Assembly: GCF_003054445.1 (NCBI RefSeq)
Contig: NC_042510.1
Span: forward strand, 992,001 to 1,056,000
Source: Pichia kudriavzevii
Lineage: Eukaryota > Ascomycota > Pichiomycetes > Pichiales > Pichiaceae
Length of the DNA stretch: 64,000 nt
Direction: 5' to 3'
Part shown: positions 17,586-28,301 of the stretch, one piece after another
Layout of the letters: every line of letters begins with the position of its first letter
How positions within the stretch are numbered: position 1 is the stretch's first letter
The notes under the pieces: model-generated
The model's database searches: none
What the model was told of the DNA's origin: nothing
Seen by the model: the letters and a program-made list of their open reading frames with translations, nothing else
Translations under genes and position numbers: made by a program

Positions 17586-18626
17586 ATGGATCCAGAAGTG
17601 GTTGATGCACAAGTTCCAGTTGTAGCAGACCTGGAGAACAAGGGAGAAAACACCACCAGTGCCGGTTTCCCAAATGGAAATGTCGAAAATGAAAAGACAG
17701 AACAACTAGTTGCATCTTTGGAAAATGGTGTCGAGAAGGCGTACGCTGCCCTACAACAGTCTGCAGCTACCAATTTGGCCAAACTTCAAGGTATTGTTGG
17801 TCAGGTGCATGTTAATGTGCCAGTTCCAAAACTGGATAATAGTGGAGAGCTTCTCTCAAAGGCAAGCGAACGTACAAACCAAGTGTTGGATAGTATCGAT
17901 GAGGATCTAGAGAAGTTGGAGAACCTGACTTTGGATTATGCCCAACAAATAGGTAAATCCATCGGTTCCTTCATCAATACCAGCAAGACAGAGGTTGCTA
18001 AAGAGTCTCGTTGGGGGTGGTTATCGGGTCTTGTAGGTGGAGGCGAAGGGGGCGGTGATGATACTCGAGTTAGTACCGGTGATACCAACGGGGAAAAGAC
18101 GGCAAAGGTTGGTTCTGTTGCTTCCCAAGGAAAGGACGGTAAGCTCTTGTTTCTACTACCAAGTGGCATTTTGCCTGGAACGAGAGCAGAGACACAAATG
18201 CATGAACTTCAGAGTGATGCCACCTTCTACATCCAGGCAGATAAGGACGGCGAGTTTGCTGAGTACAAACTAACTGAGGAAGACGAAGCTGAAAGGGAGA
18301 AACTCGGTGGCAACCAGTCACTTCATCTGATGGCGACGTTCAATGACGTGGTCACCAGCAAAAAGGTCCTCACTGAGTCCAAGTTTTGGCAGATCTACTT
18401 TGGGCGTAAGCAGGCCATCATTGATGCTGATCAACGCCGTAGAGAACTTATTCAGGATAAGAGTGACGTTCGTGAAACTGGAGTAGCGGATACCGACAAC
18501 ACCAACACAAAGGAAGGGCAGGCAGGACACGCAGGACACGCAGCCCAAGGCTCTGTAAGTGAGAGTGGGAATGCTGGTACTGCTGGCGATGATGATGATG
18601 ACGAGAACTTTGATTGGGATGAGTAG
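17586..18626 (+). CDS. DOS2: BSD-domain protein, Dos2 type
   Basis: The 346-residue acidic protein has a BSD domain near residues 235-290 (LHLMATFNDVVTSKKVLTESKFWQIYFGRKQAII), preceded by a helical region (LDSIDEDLEKLENLTLDYAQQIGKSIGSFIN). It ends in an acidic tail, DDDDDENFDWDE. This layout matches S. cerevisiae Dos2 (about 310 residues), a cytoplasmic protein of unclear function whose relatives include plant and animal BSD proteins. The first ATG is at 17586; the frame extends upstream only from a TTG. Gly-rich and Asn/Thr-rich linkers at about residues 155-180 and 290-330 look disordered. Confidence 0.85.
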   Translation: MDPEVVDAQVPVVADLENKGENTTSAGFPNGNVENEKTEQLVASLENGVEKAYAALQQSAATNLAKLQGIVGQVHVNVPVPKLDNSGELLSKASERTNQVLDSIDEDLEKLENLTLDYAQQIGKSIGSFINTSKTEVAKESRWGWLSGLVGGGEGGGDDTRVSTGDTNGEKTAKVGSVASQGKDGKLLFLLPSGILPGTRAETQMHELQSDATFYIQADKDGEFAEYKLTEEDEAEREKLGGNQSLHLMATFNDVVTSKKVLTESKFWQIYFGRKQAIIDADQRRRELIQDKSDVRETGVADTDNTNTKEGQAGHAGHAAQGSVSESGNAGTAGDDDDDENFDWDE

Positions 18627-18736
18627 TGCCGTTCCTAATAATCAACCAGTATTGCTAGATAGTTGAGTAAGTGTAAAATGTAATTGAAACGTAAATAAAT
18701 TTCTGCTAGAGCTGAGCCGCGTAACGATAAAAGCAA

Positions 18737-20884
18737 ATGACAATGATGTGGTTATTCATTATTTGGATGCCGTTGTTTCAAGTTGTGCAGTTGTGTCGTT
18801 TTACCTATAATGGATGTAAGAATACGCCCAAGGTTGTTCTCGAGCGGATCTCCTGTTTCTTCATGACAACACACACGGGGAGCACAAGTCATCCAGTGGA
18901 GGAGCCTTTGGTTTTACGGCAGCTGGACAAGGAGGTGGAACACTATGTATCTCAGCATGAATCGATAGCCAGCATGAAGGCAGAATCCAGACGACGAATA
19001 CGGAGGTTCCAGGAAGCTAGGTTGAACGATTTGGACACTGTGAAGAGCGCATATAGAGACTACATGTTCTGCTACATGGTGTCTGCAGCTTTGGACGACG
19101 AGTTGAGGATGAAGTTTGAGAAAGTCAAAGATTACATTGTGAAATACACGTCCATTGAGTTCCAGGAGAGCATAGAATCAAGGTTTAAGAGTTTGCTCAA
19201 TGGAACTATAAAAAGTAAGACAAATGCGCCTGTCAGGCTGGACGGTTTGGAGACGGGCAAGAGTGGAAGGCAACCTTACAAAAGTGTTCAACTATTCATT
19301 GACATTAGACAACTAATGGATATCTATCACGATTTTGATTGTGAGACATTGGTGATAGATTTCCGGCCGCCTATATTGTTTCGGAAGAATCATATTTCAC
19401 TGTTTACAAACATAATAAACATTGACCCTATTTCCATTAAGGAGCATTATACGATCGAAGACATACGAGATCACTCTTTTCTACTTGCATCAAGAGAAGA
19501 GTTGGAGCTCTTTGGACGCATCAGAGAATTCCAGTACGTCGTTCTGTACGATCAAGCCTCGAGGGAGAGTGACGAGTTTGACCATGGGAAAAACACAGCG
19601 TTGATCAACTTCAAAAGAGAAATTGGCAAGCATGTCAAGAATTTCAGTATACTCGAAGGCGGGTTTGAAGAATGGGTGAGGTTTATGGATGATGAGAATG
19701 AGACAAGACACGTCCCGAAAGTTGGCCTTCAAAGATATAGCAGGCCGTTAGCTATTAGCACGAATGCAAAAGTTCCTTGTAAGGTATCGATCCCGATTAT
19801 ATCTGGGCTTTATAATCTAGGCAACTCATGCTATATGAACAGTGTCATTCAAGTTCTCATTGGAACGAGGGAACTAACAGATTATATCTTGGAGGGTAAA
19901 TATGAGGAATTTGTTGCAAAGGAATCTAAATACGGGACTCGTGGAGGCATTACGAAATCCTACGAGAGGTTAGCCAAGGAGATGAGGAAGAATTCCCGGA
20001 AGAAGCATGCCACCAAGCCCGATGGGTTCAAGCGAGAGATTGGCAAAGGTAACAAGATGTTTGACAATACGGAGCAACAAGATGCCGGTGAGTTTTTACA
20101 GTTTCTCCTAGATGCCATACATGAAGATCTCAACCTCAGTTCAAGGAACAAACACGTGCATGTCAGCGAGGAGGACGAGGCGAATCGGGAGCGATTGCCC
20201 ATCAGGCTAGCGTCGACCATCGAATGGGAGAGGTATCTACAGACCGACTATTCCATTATAGTGGACACCTTCAGTGGACAATATGCGTCCCGGTTGGAAT
20301 GTGATTCCTGTCATTGCACCTCCACGACGTTTATTCCGTTCAATATGCTGTCTATTCCTATACCTGTGCTGAAACCGGGACACACCAAGACAGTTGCCCT
20401 CGATGACTGTCTCAGAGAATTCACCAAGCGAGAGACCCTCAAGGGAGACGATGTTTGGGAGTGTCCTAAGTTGTGTAAAGGCCCAAACGTTACAACGAGT
20501 AAGAAGCTGACAATCACACGATTGCCACCTGTGTTAATCATCCATTTGGAACGGTTTACATACAAGGGGGGCGCATTTGAGAAGGACAACAAGGTGGTTG
20601 ATATTCCTCATATGATAAGCATGGACAAGTACTGGCCGTCGCCGAGAGATGACAATGAGGTACAACAGTTGAACAGATTCCCAGTACGAGGCCAGCGTGG
20701 TAAGTTTAAGTATGTGCACTATGGGACGATCCGGCACTATGGAACGTTACATGGGGGGCACTACACTAGTGATGTCGATGTGGGTAGCCAGTGGATAGGT
20801 TTTGACGATGAACGAGTTGGGATTAAGGACAAGGTAACAGAGAGAGACGGGAGTAGTTACATTGTCCTCTATAGGAGGGTTTAG
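18737..20884 (+). CDS. DOA4: Ubiquitin-specific protease with rhodanese-like domain (Doa4/Ubp5 type)
   Basis: The 715-residue protein has a helical N-terminal part and a rhodanese-like domain at about residues 180-320 (VQLFIDIRQLMDIYHDFDCETLVIDFRPP). A C-terminal USP domain has catalytic Cys365 (GLYNLGNSCYMNS), QQDAGEF, and His675 in YGTLHGGHYTSD. The zinc-binding pairs CDSC and CPKLC are present. This architecture is that of Doa4/Ubp5; Doa4 recycles ubiquitin from cargo at endosomes. It is shorter than S. cerevisiae Doa4 (926 residues), mainly in the N-terminal half. The first ATG opens a hydrophobic stretch (residues 3-20, WLFIIWMPLFQVV) unexpected for this family. An alternative start is Met43 at 18863. 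The choice between Doa4 and Ubp5 cannot be made from sequence alone. Confidence 0.82.
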   Translation: MTMMWLFIIWMPLFQVVQLCRFTYNGCKNTPKVVLERISCFFMTTHTGSTSHPVEEPLVLRQLDKEVEHYVSQHESIASMKAESRRRIRRFQEARLNDLDTVKSAYRDYMFCYMVSAALDDELRMKFEKVKDYIVKYTSIEFQESIESRFKSLLNGTIKSKTNAPVRLDGLETGKSGRQPYKSVQLFIDIRQLMDIYHDFDCETLVIDFRPPILFRKNHISLFTNIINIDPISIKEHYTIEDIRDHSFLLASREELELFGRIREFQYVVLYDQASRESDEFDHGKNTALINFKREIGKHVKNFSILEGGFEEWVRFMDDENETRHVPKVGLQRYSRPLAISTNAKVPCKVSIPIISGLYNLGNSCYMNSVIQVLIGTRELTDYILEGKYEEFVAKESKYGTRGGITKSYERLAKEMRKNSRKKHATKPDGFKREIGKGNKMFDNTEQQDAGEFLQFLLDAIHEDLNLSSRNKHVHVSEEDEANRERLPIRLASTIEWERYLQTDYSIIVDTFSGQYASRLECDSCHCTSTTFIPFNMLSIPIPVLKPGHTKTVALDDCLREFTKRETLKGDDVWECPKLCKGPNVTTSKKLTITRLPPVLIIHLERFTYKGGAFEKDNKVVDIPHMISMDKYWPSPRDDNEVQQLNRFPVRGQRGKFKYVHYGTIRHYGTLHGGHYTSDVDVGSQWIGFDDERVGIKDKVTERDGSSYIVLYRRV

Positions 20885-21056
20885 CGAGGACAACAAATAA
20901 ACGACAAATACGAGGATGATTATTTTTTTTCTTTTTCCTCTCTACTACACGGAATCATTAAAGTAATTCCACCATTATAATAGGGTCACTCTGCTATTGT
21001 GAAAGGCGACCATACAGTCACGTTTATTTGGAGAGATTGTGTTGTGGAAACAGTGC

Positions 21057-21473
21057 ATGTCAGTATCCAGGTTGAATGCAATTGAGTTGGCGAAGCGGAC
21101 GCCGATTAGTGCTTCGTGGCATCGAGACTACGAGGACACTAATACGGTGTATGTTGGTGGGCTCCCCCTAGAGGCTAACGAGCACGATCTATTGATCCTC
21201 ATGTCTCAGTTTGGCGTTCCTACTGCTTGTGTTCTAGCCCGGGACCGAGAGAGTGGTGAGTCCAAGGGGTATGCGTGGATCACGTTTGAGGCTTGGGAGA
21301 GCTGTGTCCTGGCAGTTGACAATTTGGATCAGTGGGAGATGGCGCCGGGGAGTGTGTTGCGAGTGAACCATGCGTACTACAGGGGCTGTGTGGAGGATGG
21401 ACAAATGGGTGTATGGCAGCGGGCCGTTAGGGAGGAGCTGCTAGCCAAGGACTTTGTCCAAGAGGAGGATTGA
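21057..21473 (+). CDS. IST3: U2 snRNP/RES complex RRM protein Ist3 (Snu17)
   Basis: The 138-residue protein has a single RRM (about residues 28-105) with RNP2 VYVGGL and RNP1 KGYAWITF. The preceding SWHRDYEDTNTVYVGGLP and the following LAVDNLD...LRVNHAYYR match S. cerevisiae Ist3 (148 residues), which with Bud13 and Pml1 forms the RES complex of the spliceosome. The first ATG is 21057; upstream codons in frame include only GTG and TTG. The C-terminal helix is short (AVREELLAKDFVQEED). Base composition is GC-rich, as in LSM5 and TRS33. The 3' end runs into a minisatellite 55 bp after the stop. Confidence 0.88.
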   Translation: MSVSRLNAIELAKRTPISASWHRDYEDTNTVYVGGLPLEANEHDLLILMSQFGVPTACVLARDRESGESKGYAWITFEAWESCVLAVDNLDQWEMAPGSVLRVNHAYYRGCVEDGQMGVWQRAVREELLAKDFVQEED

Positions 21474-21528
21474 TAGGTGGGTCAGTAGGTGGTCAAGTAG
21501 ATGAATTGATAAATAGTTTGTGTATACT

Positions 21529-21780
21529 AGGTAAATACTCTTAAAGCAAATACTCTTAAAGCAAATACTCTTAAAGCAAATACTCTTAAAGCAAATACTC
21601 TTAAAGCAAATACTCTTAAAGCAAATACTCTTAAAGCAAATACTCTTAAAGCAAATACTCTTAAAGCAAATACTCTTAAAGCAAATACTCTTAAAGCAAA
21701 TACTCTTAAAGCAAATACTCTTAAAGCAAATACTCTTAAAGCAAATACTCTTAAAGCAAATACACTCTAAACAAATAGTC
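21529..21780. repeat. 15-bp minisatellite, 14 perfect copies
   Basis: The unit TTAAAGCAAATACTC is repeated 14 times without a single change from 21541 to 21750. A degenerate copy follows (21751-21765, ending ACAC), then a more diverged one; a half copy (GGTAAATACTC) precedes the array. It fills the gap between the IST3 stop and the TRS33 promoter. Perfect identity over 210 bp shows recent expansion or active homogenisation. Confidence 0.98.
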
Positions 21781-21980
21781 TGTGTACACTAATCAAATCT
21801 TCTACTGCAAAAACTACTGCAAAATTCGCGCACTGCAACTTGCAAAGTGCAAATTTCTCAAATACTCACAACCAACATACTGTACCATACTATACTATAC
21901 CCTGTATGGTACCTTACTAGATCCCCTACGATACTTTACTAGATACCATACGACACACTATACCTCATTCTCTGGAGACA

Positions 21981-22481
21981 ATGGCTACAGGTTCAACCAC
22001 ATCAATGAAAAATGTCTCTATAACAACTCTCGAATATCTTCTCAATGAGCACTGTGCCCGTCACAGTGAGGCCGAGCTTCATGCCTTAGGGATTGCCGTG
22101 GGCACCAAAGCCGCCCTCCGTCTCCTCGAGGGAGGGGCCCCACAAGGGGGCCCCCCACAAGGGGACCCCCCAGTACTGCGCACCCCACTCGAGTGCGTCA
22201 AATTTGTGTGTCGCGACGTGTGGGCGGCACTGGAGGGCCGTGCAATGGATTCGCTGCGGACAAACCACGCAGGGACGTTTCTGCTACGCGACGCGGGCGC
22301 TCTCTGCTACCGGCGCTGCTGGGCGGGGGCCCCGGAGGAAACGCTGGGCAGCAGCGGACGGTTTCTTGCGTTTTCCGGCGGCGTGCTAGTGGGGGCGCTG
22401 GCTGCGACGGGCGTTGCGGCCAAGGTGGAAGTTGCCGGCACTGAGACGGGCGGGGCGGAATATACAGTCGAAGTTGCATAG
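21981..22481 (+). CDS. TRS33: TRAPP complex subunit Trs33 (TRAPPC6 family)
   Basis: The 166-residue protein shows the TRAPPC6/Trs33 signature FVCRDVWAALEGRAMDSLRTNHAGTFLLRDAG at about residues 73-104, with a helical N-terminus (LEYLLNEHCARHSEAELHALGIAVGTKAALRLLE). TRAPP is the GEF for Ypt1/Rab1 in ER-Golgi and endosomal traffic, and Trs33 is a core subunit with the Bet3 fold. It is shorter than the S. cerevisiae protein (268 residues) and close to the animal length. A Pro/Gly insert (GGAPQGGPPQGDPP) interrupts the helix before the signature. The gene is markedly GC-rich, with long G and C runs, unlike most of the window. Confidence 0.8.
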   Translation: MATGSTTSMKNVSITTLEYLLNEHCARHSEAELHALGIAVGTKAALRLLEGGAPQGGPPQGDPPVLRTPLECVKFVCRDVWAALEGRAMDSLRTNHAGTFLLRDAGALCYRRCWAGAPEETLGSSGRFLAFSGGVLVGALAATGVAAKVEVAGTETGGAEYTVEVA

Positions 22482-22598
22482 TATAGTGAGATATGCGGAG
22501 AAGGGGATAAGCGAATGGCTAATAAGGGCAATAGGGGGGGTGATAAGAAGATGGAACATTTGTGGAGAAGTCGAGTTACTCTTGGAGATATATGTGAA

Positions 22599-22706
22599 TG
22601 TCTTGTTCGTTGTTCGTTGTTTGTTGTTTGTTGTTTGTTGTTTGTTGTTTGTTGTTTGTTGTTTGTTGTTTGTTGTTTGTTGTTTGTTGTTTGTTGTTTG
22701 TTGTTT
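22599..22706. repeat. 7-bp tandem repeat (TTTGTTG)n
   Basis: About 14 units of TTTGTTG run from 22607 to 22706, with two TTCGTTG variants at the left end. The array occupies most of the 302-bp spacer between TRS33 and the transporter and ends about 35 bp before a TATA-like ATATAAAT (22739-22746). Confidence 0.93.
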
Positions 22707-22783
22707 ACTATTTAGGTTAGTTGTTTATCTCTTGGGATCATATAAATGGCCTTTACTTTACCTTCAACAAACATTGGGCGGAA

Positions 22784-24406
22784 ATGAATGTGCATCTGCT
22801 TCAACAACAACAACAACAACAACAACAACACGATGAAACTATCGAGATTGCTCCAGGAGACATTCCAGGCTCCATCTTGGTCGGAAGACCCTTGCTTGTC
22901 TTCATGTCGGTCTTTGTCTCCATCTGCGTCTTTTTGTTTGGATACGACCAAGGTTACTTCTCCTCCATCATTGTTAATCCACATTTCAAACTCGAATTTA
23001 ATGACCCATCAGCACTTCAAATAGGTACAGTCGTGGCCATCTTGGAAATTGGCGCATTATTGACGTCTCTATCATTGACGCATATTGCAGAGAGGAGAGG
23101 TCGCAGAAGAACGACTCGTTTAGGAGCCCTCCTCTTCTCCCTGGGCGGTTTGGTTCAAACATTTGCATGGAATTTGACAATCTTGGGATTAGGGAGATTT
23201 GTCTCCGGTATGGGTGTCGGGCTATTGAGTGGAACAGCTCCAATGTACATGATTGAAATCTCTGGTGCTGATCAACGGGGGTTCTTGGGATGCGTTCAAT
23301 TCACGGGGAACATTCTTGGTTATTCCTCCTCCATTTGGCTAGATTACGCTTGTAGTTACATTGATGGGAACTTGTCCTTTAGAATCCCATTGGCCTCTCA
23401 GGTCTTCTTTGGATTGATCTTATGGCTAGGCTCTTATCTTCTAGTGGAATCTCCAAGATGGCTATTGGAACATGACCATGATGAGGAAGGCCTTGTTGTT
23501 TTGGCAGATTTGTTTGCCAATGGCGAAGTCCATTCCCCAATAGCCATCCAGGAATTTTCCTCCATTAAGGAAAATGTCATTCTTAATCGATTCCAGGGGA
23601 AATTGGACCTTTGGTCTACAGTCATCACTTACCCTCATCGGGTATTTATTGCTTGTTCGGCTCAATTCTTTGCCCAATTTAATGGTATCAACGTCATCTC
23701 CTATTATGCCCCTCTAGTTTTCGAAAATGCAGGTTGGGAAGGTAGAGACGCATTGAAAATGACAGGCTTGAACTCCATAATCTATCTCATCTCAACCTTG
23801 ATTCCTTGGAAATTGTCGGAATCTTGGGGAAGAAAACCGTTGTTGATCTTTGGCGGTGCAGGAATGGGCATCTCACTCATCCTAATTTCAATCACTTCTC
23901 TACTCAAACACTCAAAATTGGTGGTTTTGTTTGTCTCAGTTTATAACTCCATGTTTGGCATATCTTGGGGACCCATAGGTTGGTTGATAGGCCCAGAAGT
24001 CTTACCTAATAAGGCACGCTCAGGTGGCTCCTCACTTGCTACAGCAACTAACTGGATATCAAATTTTATTGTCGGCCAACTGGCTCCCATCTTGTTGGAG
24101 AAAATCCAGTGGCGTCTCTACCTTATTCATTCCATCTCTTGCTTCACCTCCATGTGTGTCGTTTACTTTGTTTATCCAGAAACTAAGGGCTTATCGTTGG
24201 AAGAAATGGAGTCGCTTTTTAACGATGGAACCTCCTCTATGACCAAGTCTTCAAGAGCTCCTTCAACTGTCGAATCCGCAACCCTTGGCATCGATCCAAT
24301 GCAGCCTCCTCAAGAACCTAATATTAATGTTCAGGTACCAAGTCTTAAGTCCATCCACAAATTCAAAACAGACGATTCTCGTAGTATCAGGAGCTGGGTC
24401 GCCTAA
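22784..24406 (+). CDS. Sugar-porter family transporter (MFS), substrate unknown
   Basis: The 540-residue protein has 12 predicted helices of the major facilitator superfamily. Sugar-porter signatures are FLFGYDQGYFSSI (helix 1), the loop-2 motif AERRGRRRTTRLGALL, GRFVSGMGVGLLSGTAPMYMIEIS, the ESPRWLLE motif after helix 6, QFNGINVISYYAPLVFENAG (helix 7) and VYPETKGLSLEEMESLF at the end. The helix-7 motif is typical of hexose-type porters. It looks nearer to the little-studied fungal porters of YBR241C/VPS73 type than to Hxt proteins, but I cannot fix the substrate. The N-terminus carries nine glutamines encoded by a pure CAA run. The frame extends upstream only from a TTG; the first in-frame ATG is 22784. 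An upstream ATG at 22746 opens a 13-codon frame that overlaps this start. Confidence 0.8.
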   Translation: MNVHLLQQQQQQQQQHDETIEIAPGDIPGSILVGRPLLVFMSVFVSICVFLFGYDQGYFSSIIVNPHFKLEFNDPSALQIGTVVAILEIGALLTSLSLTHIAERRGRRRTTRLGALLFSLGGLVQTFAWNLTILGLGRFVSGMGVGLLSGTAPMYMIEISGADQRGFLGCVQFTGNILGYSSSIWLDYACSYIDGNLSFRIPLASQVFFGLILWLGSYLLVESPRWLLEHDHDEEGLVVLADLFANGEVHSPIAIQEFSSIKENVILNRFQGKLDLWSTVITYPHRVFIACSAQFFAQFNGINVISYYAPLVFENAGWEGRDALKMTGLNSIIYLISTLIPWKLSESWGRKPLLIFGGAGMGISLILISITSLLKHSKLVVLFVSVYNSMFGISWGPIGWLIGPEVLPNKARSGGSSLATATNWISNFIVGQLAPILLEKIQWRLYLIHSISCFTSMCVVYFVYPETKGLSLEEMESLFNDGTSSMTKSSRAPSTVESATLGIDPMQPPQEPNINVQVPSLKSIHKFKTDDSRSIRSWVA

Positions 24407-24413
24407 TCAATCA

Positions 24414-24490
24414 ACATACATATACACATATACACATATACACATATACAAATATACACCCTCAGCTGTATATATATATATATACGATAT
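24414..24490. repeat. (ACATAT)n / (TA)n microsatellite after the transporter
   Basis: Repeats of CATATACA type (24414-24460) followed by a TATATATATATA run (24469-24484) lie in the 129-bp space between the convergent transporter and TRM8 genes. The TA run may serve as a yeast efficiency element for 3'-end formation on either strand; this is inference. Confidence 0.8.
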
Positions 24491-24535
24491 ACTATATACT
24501 AAATACCACGTTTACAATTATGTGAATAGAACTAT

Positions 24536-25684
<1,149 letters not shown>

Positions 25685-26377
25685 TTACTCCTTAATCTCA
25701 CCTTTTTCAAGCTCATTGACACGACTCTCTAAAGTCATTGCTAACGTACTTGAAGCAGCTTCTAAAGTTCTGGTAACACCGCCACCAGATGCCATATTTA
25801 ACAAGCCCACTAGTTCCGCTCTCAATTCAGGTAATGATGACATGTTCTTAAACTCTTCGAGATTCTCTAGCGTCATAATCTCATCTCCAACCTTACCACC
25901 CATAACAAACAACCTGTCCTTCTGTGTGCTCAAAAACTTGATAACATCCTTAACTAATTTCGGATCTAATTCTTTGATGATAATGGCTGCCGTTGGTCCC
26001 TTACACAAATTTTCCAGCGGATGTCTGATGTTGTGTCTCTTGATCCACCTTGCTGCAGCTTTACTTGCTGGATCCTGATGTCCATTTGCCCTCAGGAAAT
26101 ATCTAAATAATGAACCTTTTAGCTTCCTAAATTCCAATCTATTTTCAGTGTGCTTTGAGTCAATTTTCCTTAGTTGTTTACGAATACTTTCATTCTCGGT
26201 CGATAGCAAGTTATTATGGTGAGCCAGCAAAACAATTTCATTTTCACGCCAAAAATGGGTATACATGTCAATCAAGAACGTCTTTCTTGAATCACTTGCC
26301 TTTAATGTGTTCCTAACGCTCTCAACATTCCGAACAGATGTAGCTAGTCCTCTAGCAAAGAAGAGTCCTCTGAACAT
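25685..26377 (-). CDS. MRPL11: Mitochondrial large-subunit ribosomal protein uL10m
   Basis: The 230-residue protein is the mitochondrial uL10 homologue, which anchors the L7/L12 stalk. The N-terminus (MFRGLFFARGLATSVRN) is basic and amphipathic, as expected of a matrix targeting signal. The core has the L10 pattern: RKTFLIDMYTHFWRENEIVLLAHHNNLL, LRKIDSKHTENRLEFRKLKGSLFRYFLRA, a central LCKGPTAAIII segment and a C-terminal region LRAELVGLLNMASGGGVTRTLEAAS. The length is close to S. cerevisiae Mrpl11 (249). Confidence 0.85.
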   Translation of the reverse strand: MFRGLFFARGLATSVRNVESVRNTLKASDSRKTFLIDMYTHFWRENEIVLLAHHNNLLSTENESIRKQLRKIDSKHTENRLEFRKLKGSLFRYFLRANGHQDPASKAAARWIKRHNIRHPLENLCKGPTAAIIIKELDPKLVKDVIKFLSTQKDRLFVMGGKVGDEIMTLENLEEFKNMSSLPELRAELVGLLNMASGGGVTRTLEAASSTLAMTLESRVNELEKGEIKE

Positions 26378-26590
26378 GTTTATGACTCCAATTTATTCCC
26401 TGGATAACTTCTGTAAATTATCCACACCGTTAATTAAAATTTAACTTGGCTCTTTACAGCTAGTTCAACTTAATTGGAAAATATCAATTCATTAACATGT
26501 TCATTACTTGTGATATGAAAAATGAAATCGCGGCTTTTCAGGCCGGGTAACAACGTTGTACACTTGATTAAAAATATTAGCTAATGCCTG

Positions 26591-26663
26591 CACCCATGCT
26601 GGGAGTCGAACCCAGAATCTTTTGATTAGAAGTCAAACGCGTTAACCATTACGCTACACGGGC
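26591..26663 (-). tRNA. tRNA-Arg(UCU)
   Basis: The 73-nt gene has no intron. Its anticodon loop CTTCTAA gives UCU. The acceptor stem GCCCGTG pairs with CATGGGT with a G1.T72 pair, as in S. cerevisiae tRNA-Arg(UCU). The T-arm is CTGGG-TTCGACT-CCCAG. The D-arm A-box is TAGCGTAATGG, and the T5 Pol III terminator lies at 26570-26574. Confidence 0.96.
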
Positions 26664-28301
26664 ATTGCTTGTTTTTATTTTTTCATGGTTATTTACATTG
26701 GCTAAACTTGAATGCACAATGGTCCAGTTTCTTTTGTTCTTTTGATTTATTTGGTGTAAATTGACATATATTGTCTTCTCTATAATGATAAAGGCATATA
26801 AATATAGCAAACATTGTAGAGTTAAGAAATCATGGCATCAAACAATTGGACTACAAACACCCTTACCATTTCTATCAAGACCAATCAAACTTAGTGACGT
26901 GGACACACACAACTAAGAATTCGCCAATTTTTAATTTAAGAGACTATATTTGTACCCTTGATTTATCAAAGATACGCAATACTATGTATTTTTAGGTTTT
27001 TTTTTACCCTTAATAATCTTTTTATAATTTTATGCATTGTTTTATATACATATATTACTAGCAACAATTTAGTCTATTACTCATACAATGTATATCCGAG
27101 GCAGAACTAATCCAGCTCAACTATTAACACCAGAAAGTATATCTAATGGAATAATCATCCCTTTGTTCGCTAAACACTTGAAATATTTTTTTTCCTTTTG
27201 ATATGTTCATGGCACAATAATTTGACAGTTAATACCGATATTACTTAGGAGAAAACTTTCTTCATAAACTTGAAAGCAGGTTATATTTAATCGTTTATTT
27301 GTCAGATACAAACATAGTTATAGTTTTGGGGATAATCAGAATAATATCTTCCATTTATTTAGAAATATATTATTCTTGAGAAAAGGTCAAAGAAAGAAAC
27401 AAATAAAGTAGTTTTTTTTTTACCAATGCTAAATGTCTCCATACTTGGGCACTTTAGTTATACACATAATTGACTAACTTTTTCAAACTTAGAAAGCTTA
27501 AGGCTTAAAATACTTTACCAGGAAAAAAGAGGGGTCCCAACATTTTTTATATCATTTTGTTTCCACAAAAGAATGATACCAAATTGGGGTTAGTCACAAA
27601 AGGTGAAACTTTTCCAGCAACAAAAACTTAGCTTCAATTGCCAATTTTTAGCTTTGCTGATTCAGCAAGGTTAAACTTTTTTCTACCAAAAAGTCTACTA
27701 AAGGTTCAATTTTTAGAGACTTAAATGCTTTTCTTTACCAACAAGGGTTTATTTATATCGACAAATCTAAGATAACTGTTTTTCGTATACTTATAGAAAA
27801 ACTAGAAACCTAAATTGTCAAAACGCGGGAGTAACTGCTATGGAAACGAAAAGCTACTGTTTTTTGAGCTCTTTATAATAACCGCTCGAAGAATTAAAAT
27901 GTGCACAGATGCAAAATCAATGGTAATTGAGTGGTACAAGGCGGGTATCACAAAGCTGCCAGTTTTAGTTTCCTTTTTTTGTAACTTGACATCATACATT
28001 TGAAAACATACAGTCTGATTGTGTGTATTGCTTTATTTCTCTTTGCTACCTCTACTATTCTACTATTTTTGTATTCTTGAAGTCATTCTAGTGTACCTAG
28101 TTAGATTTCCGCTTAGACTTTGCGGTTGCAATAGAGATGGACCTTTCCTAAAAGCATTTTATATACAGCCCCTAAATAACCGCCGTTAGCAAATAACTTT
28201 TTAGGACTTAAGAAATAGAGAATAAATATGTTCTTTGCTTCTAATATTAATCTATAGGTTCTATTAGGTGGTACATTCTAGATTATCTAATTAAAAACAG
28301 G
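26664..28301. other. AT-rich region upstream of tRNA-Arg, no gene seen
   Basis: This 1.6-kb stretch is strongly AT-rich with many stops in all frames. No ATG-initiated frame of useful length, tRNA or transposon end is visible. Weak local repetition of ACTTTTCC/CCAACAA-type words occurs at about 27540-27740. Confidence 0.45.
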
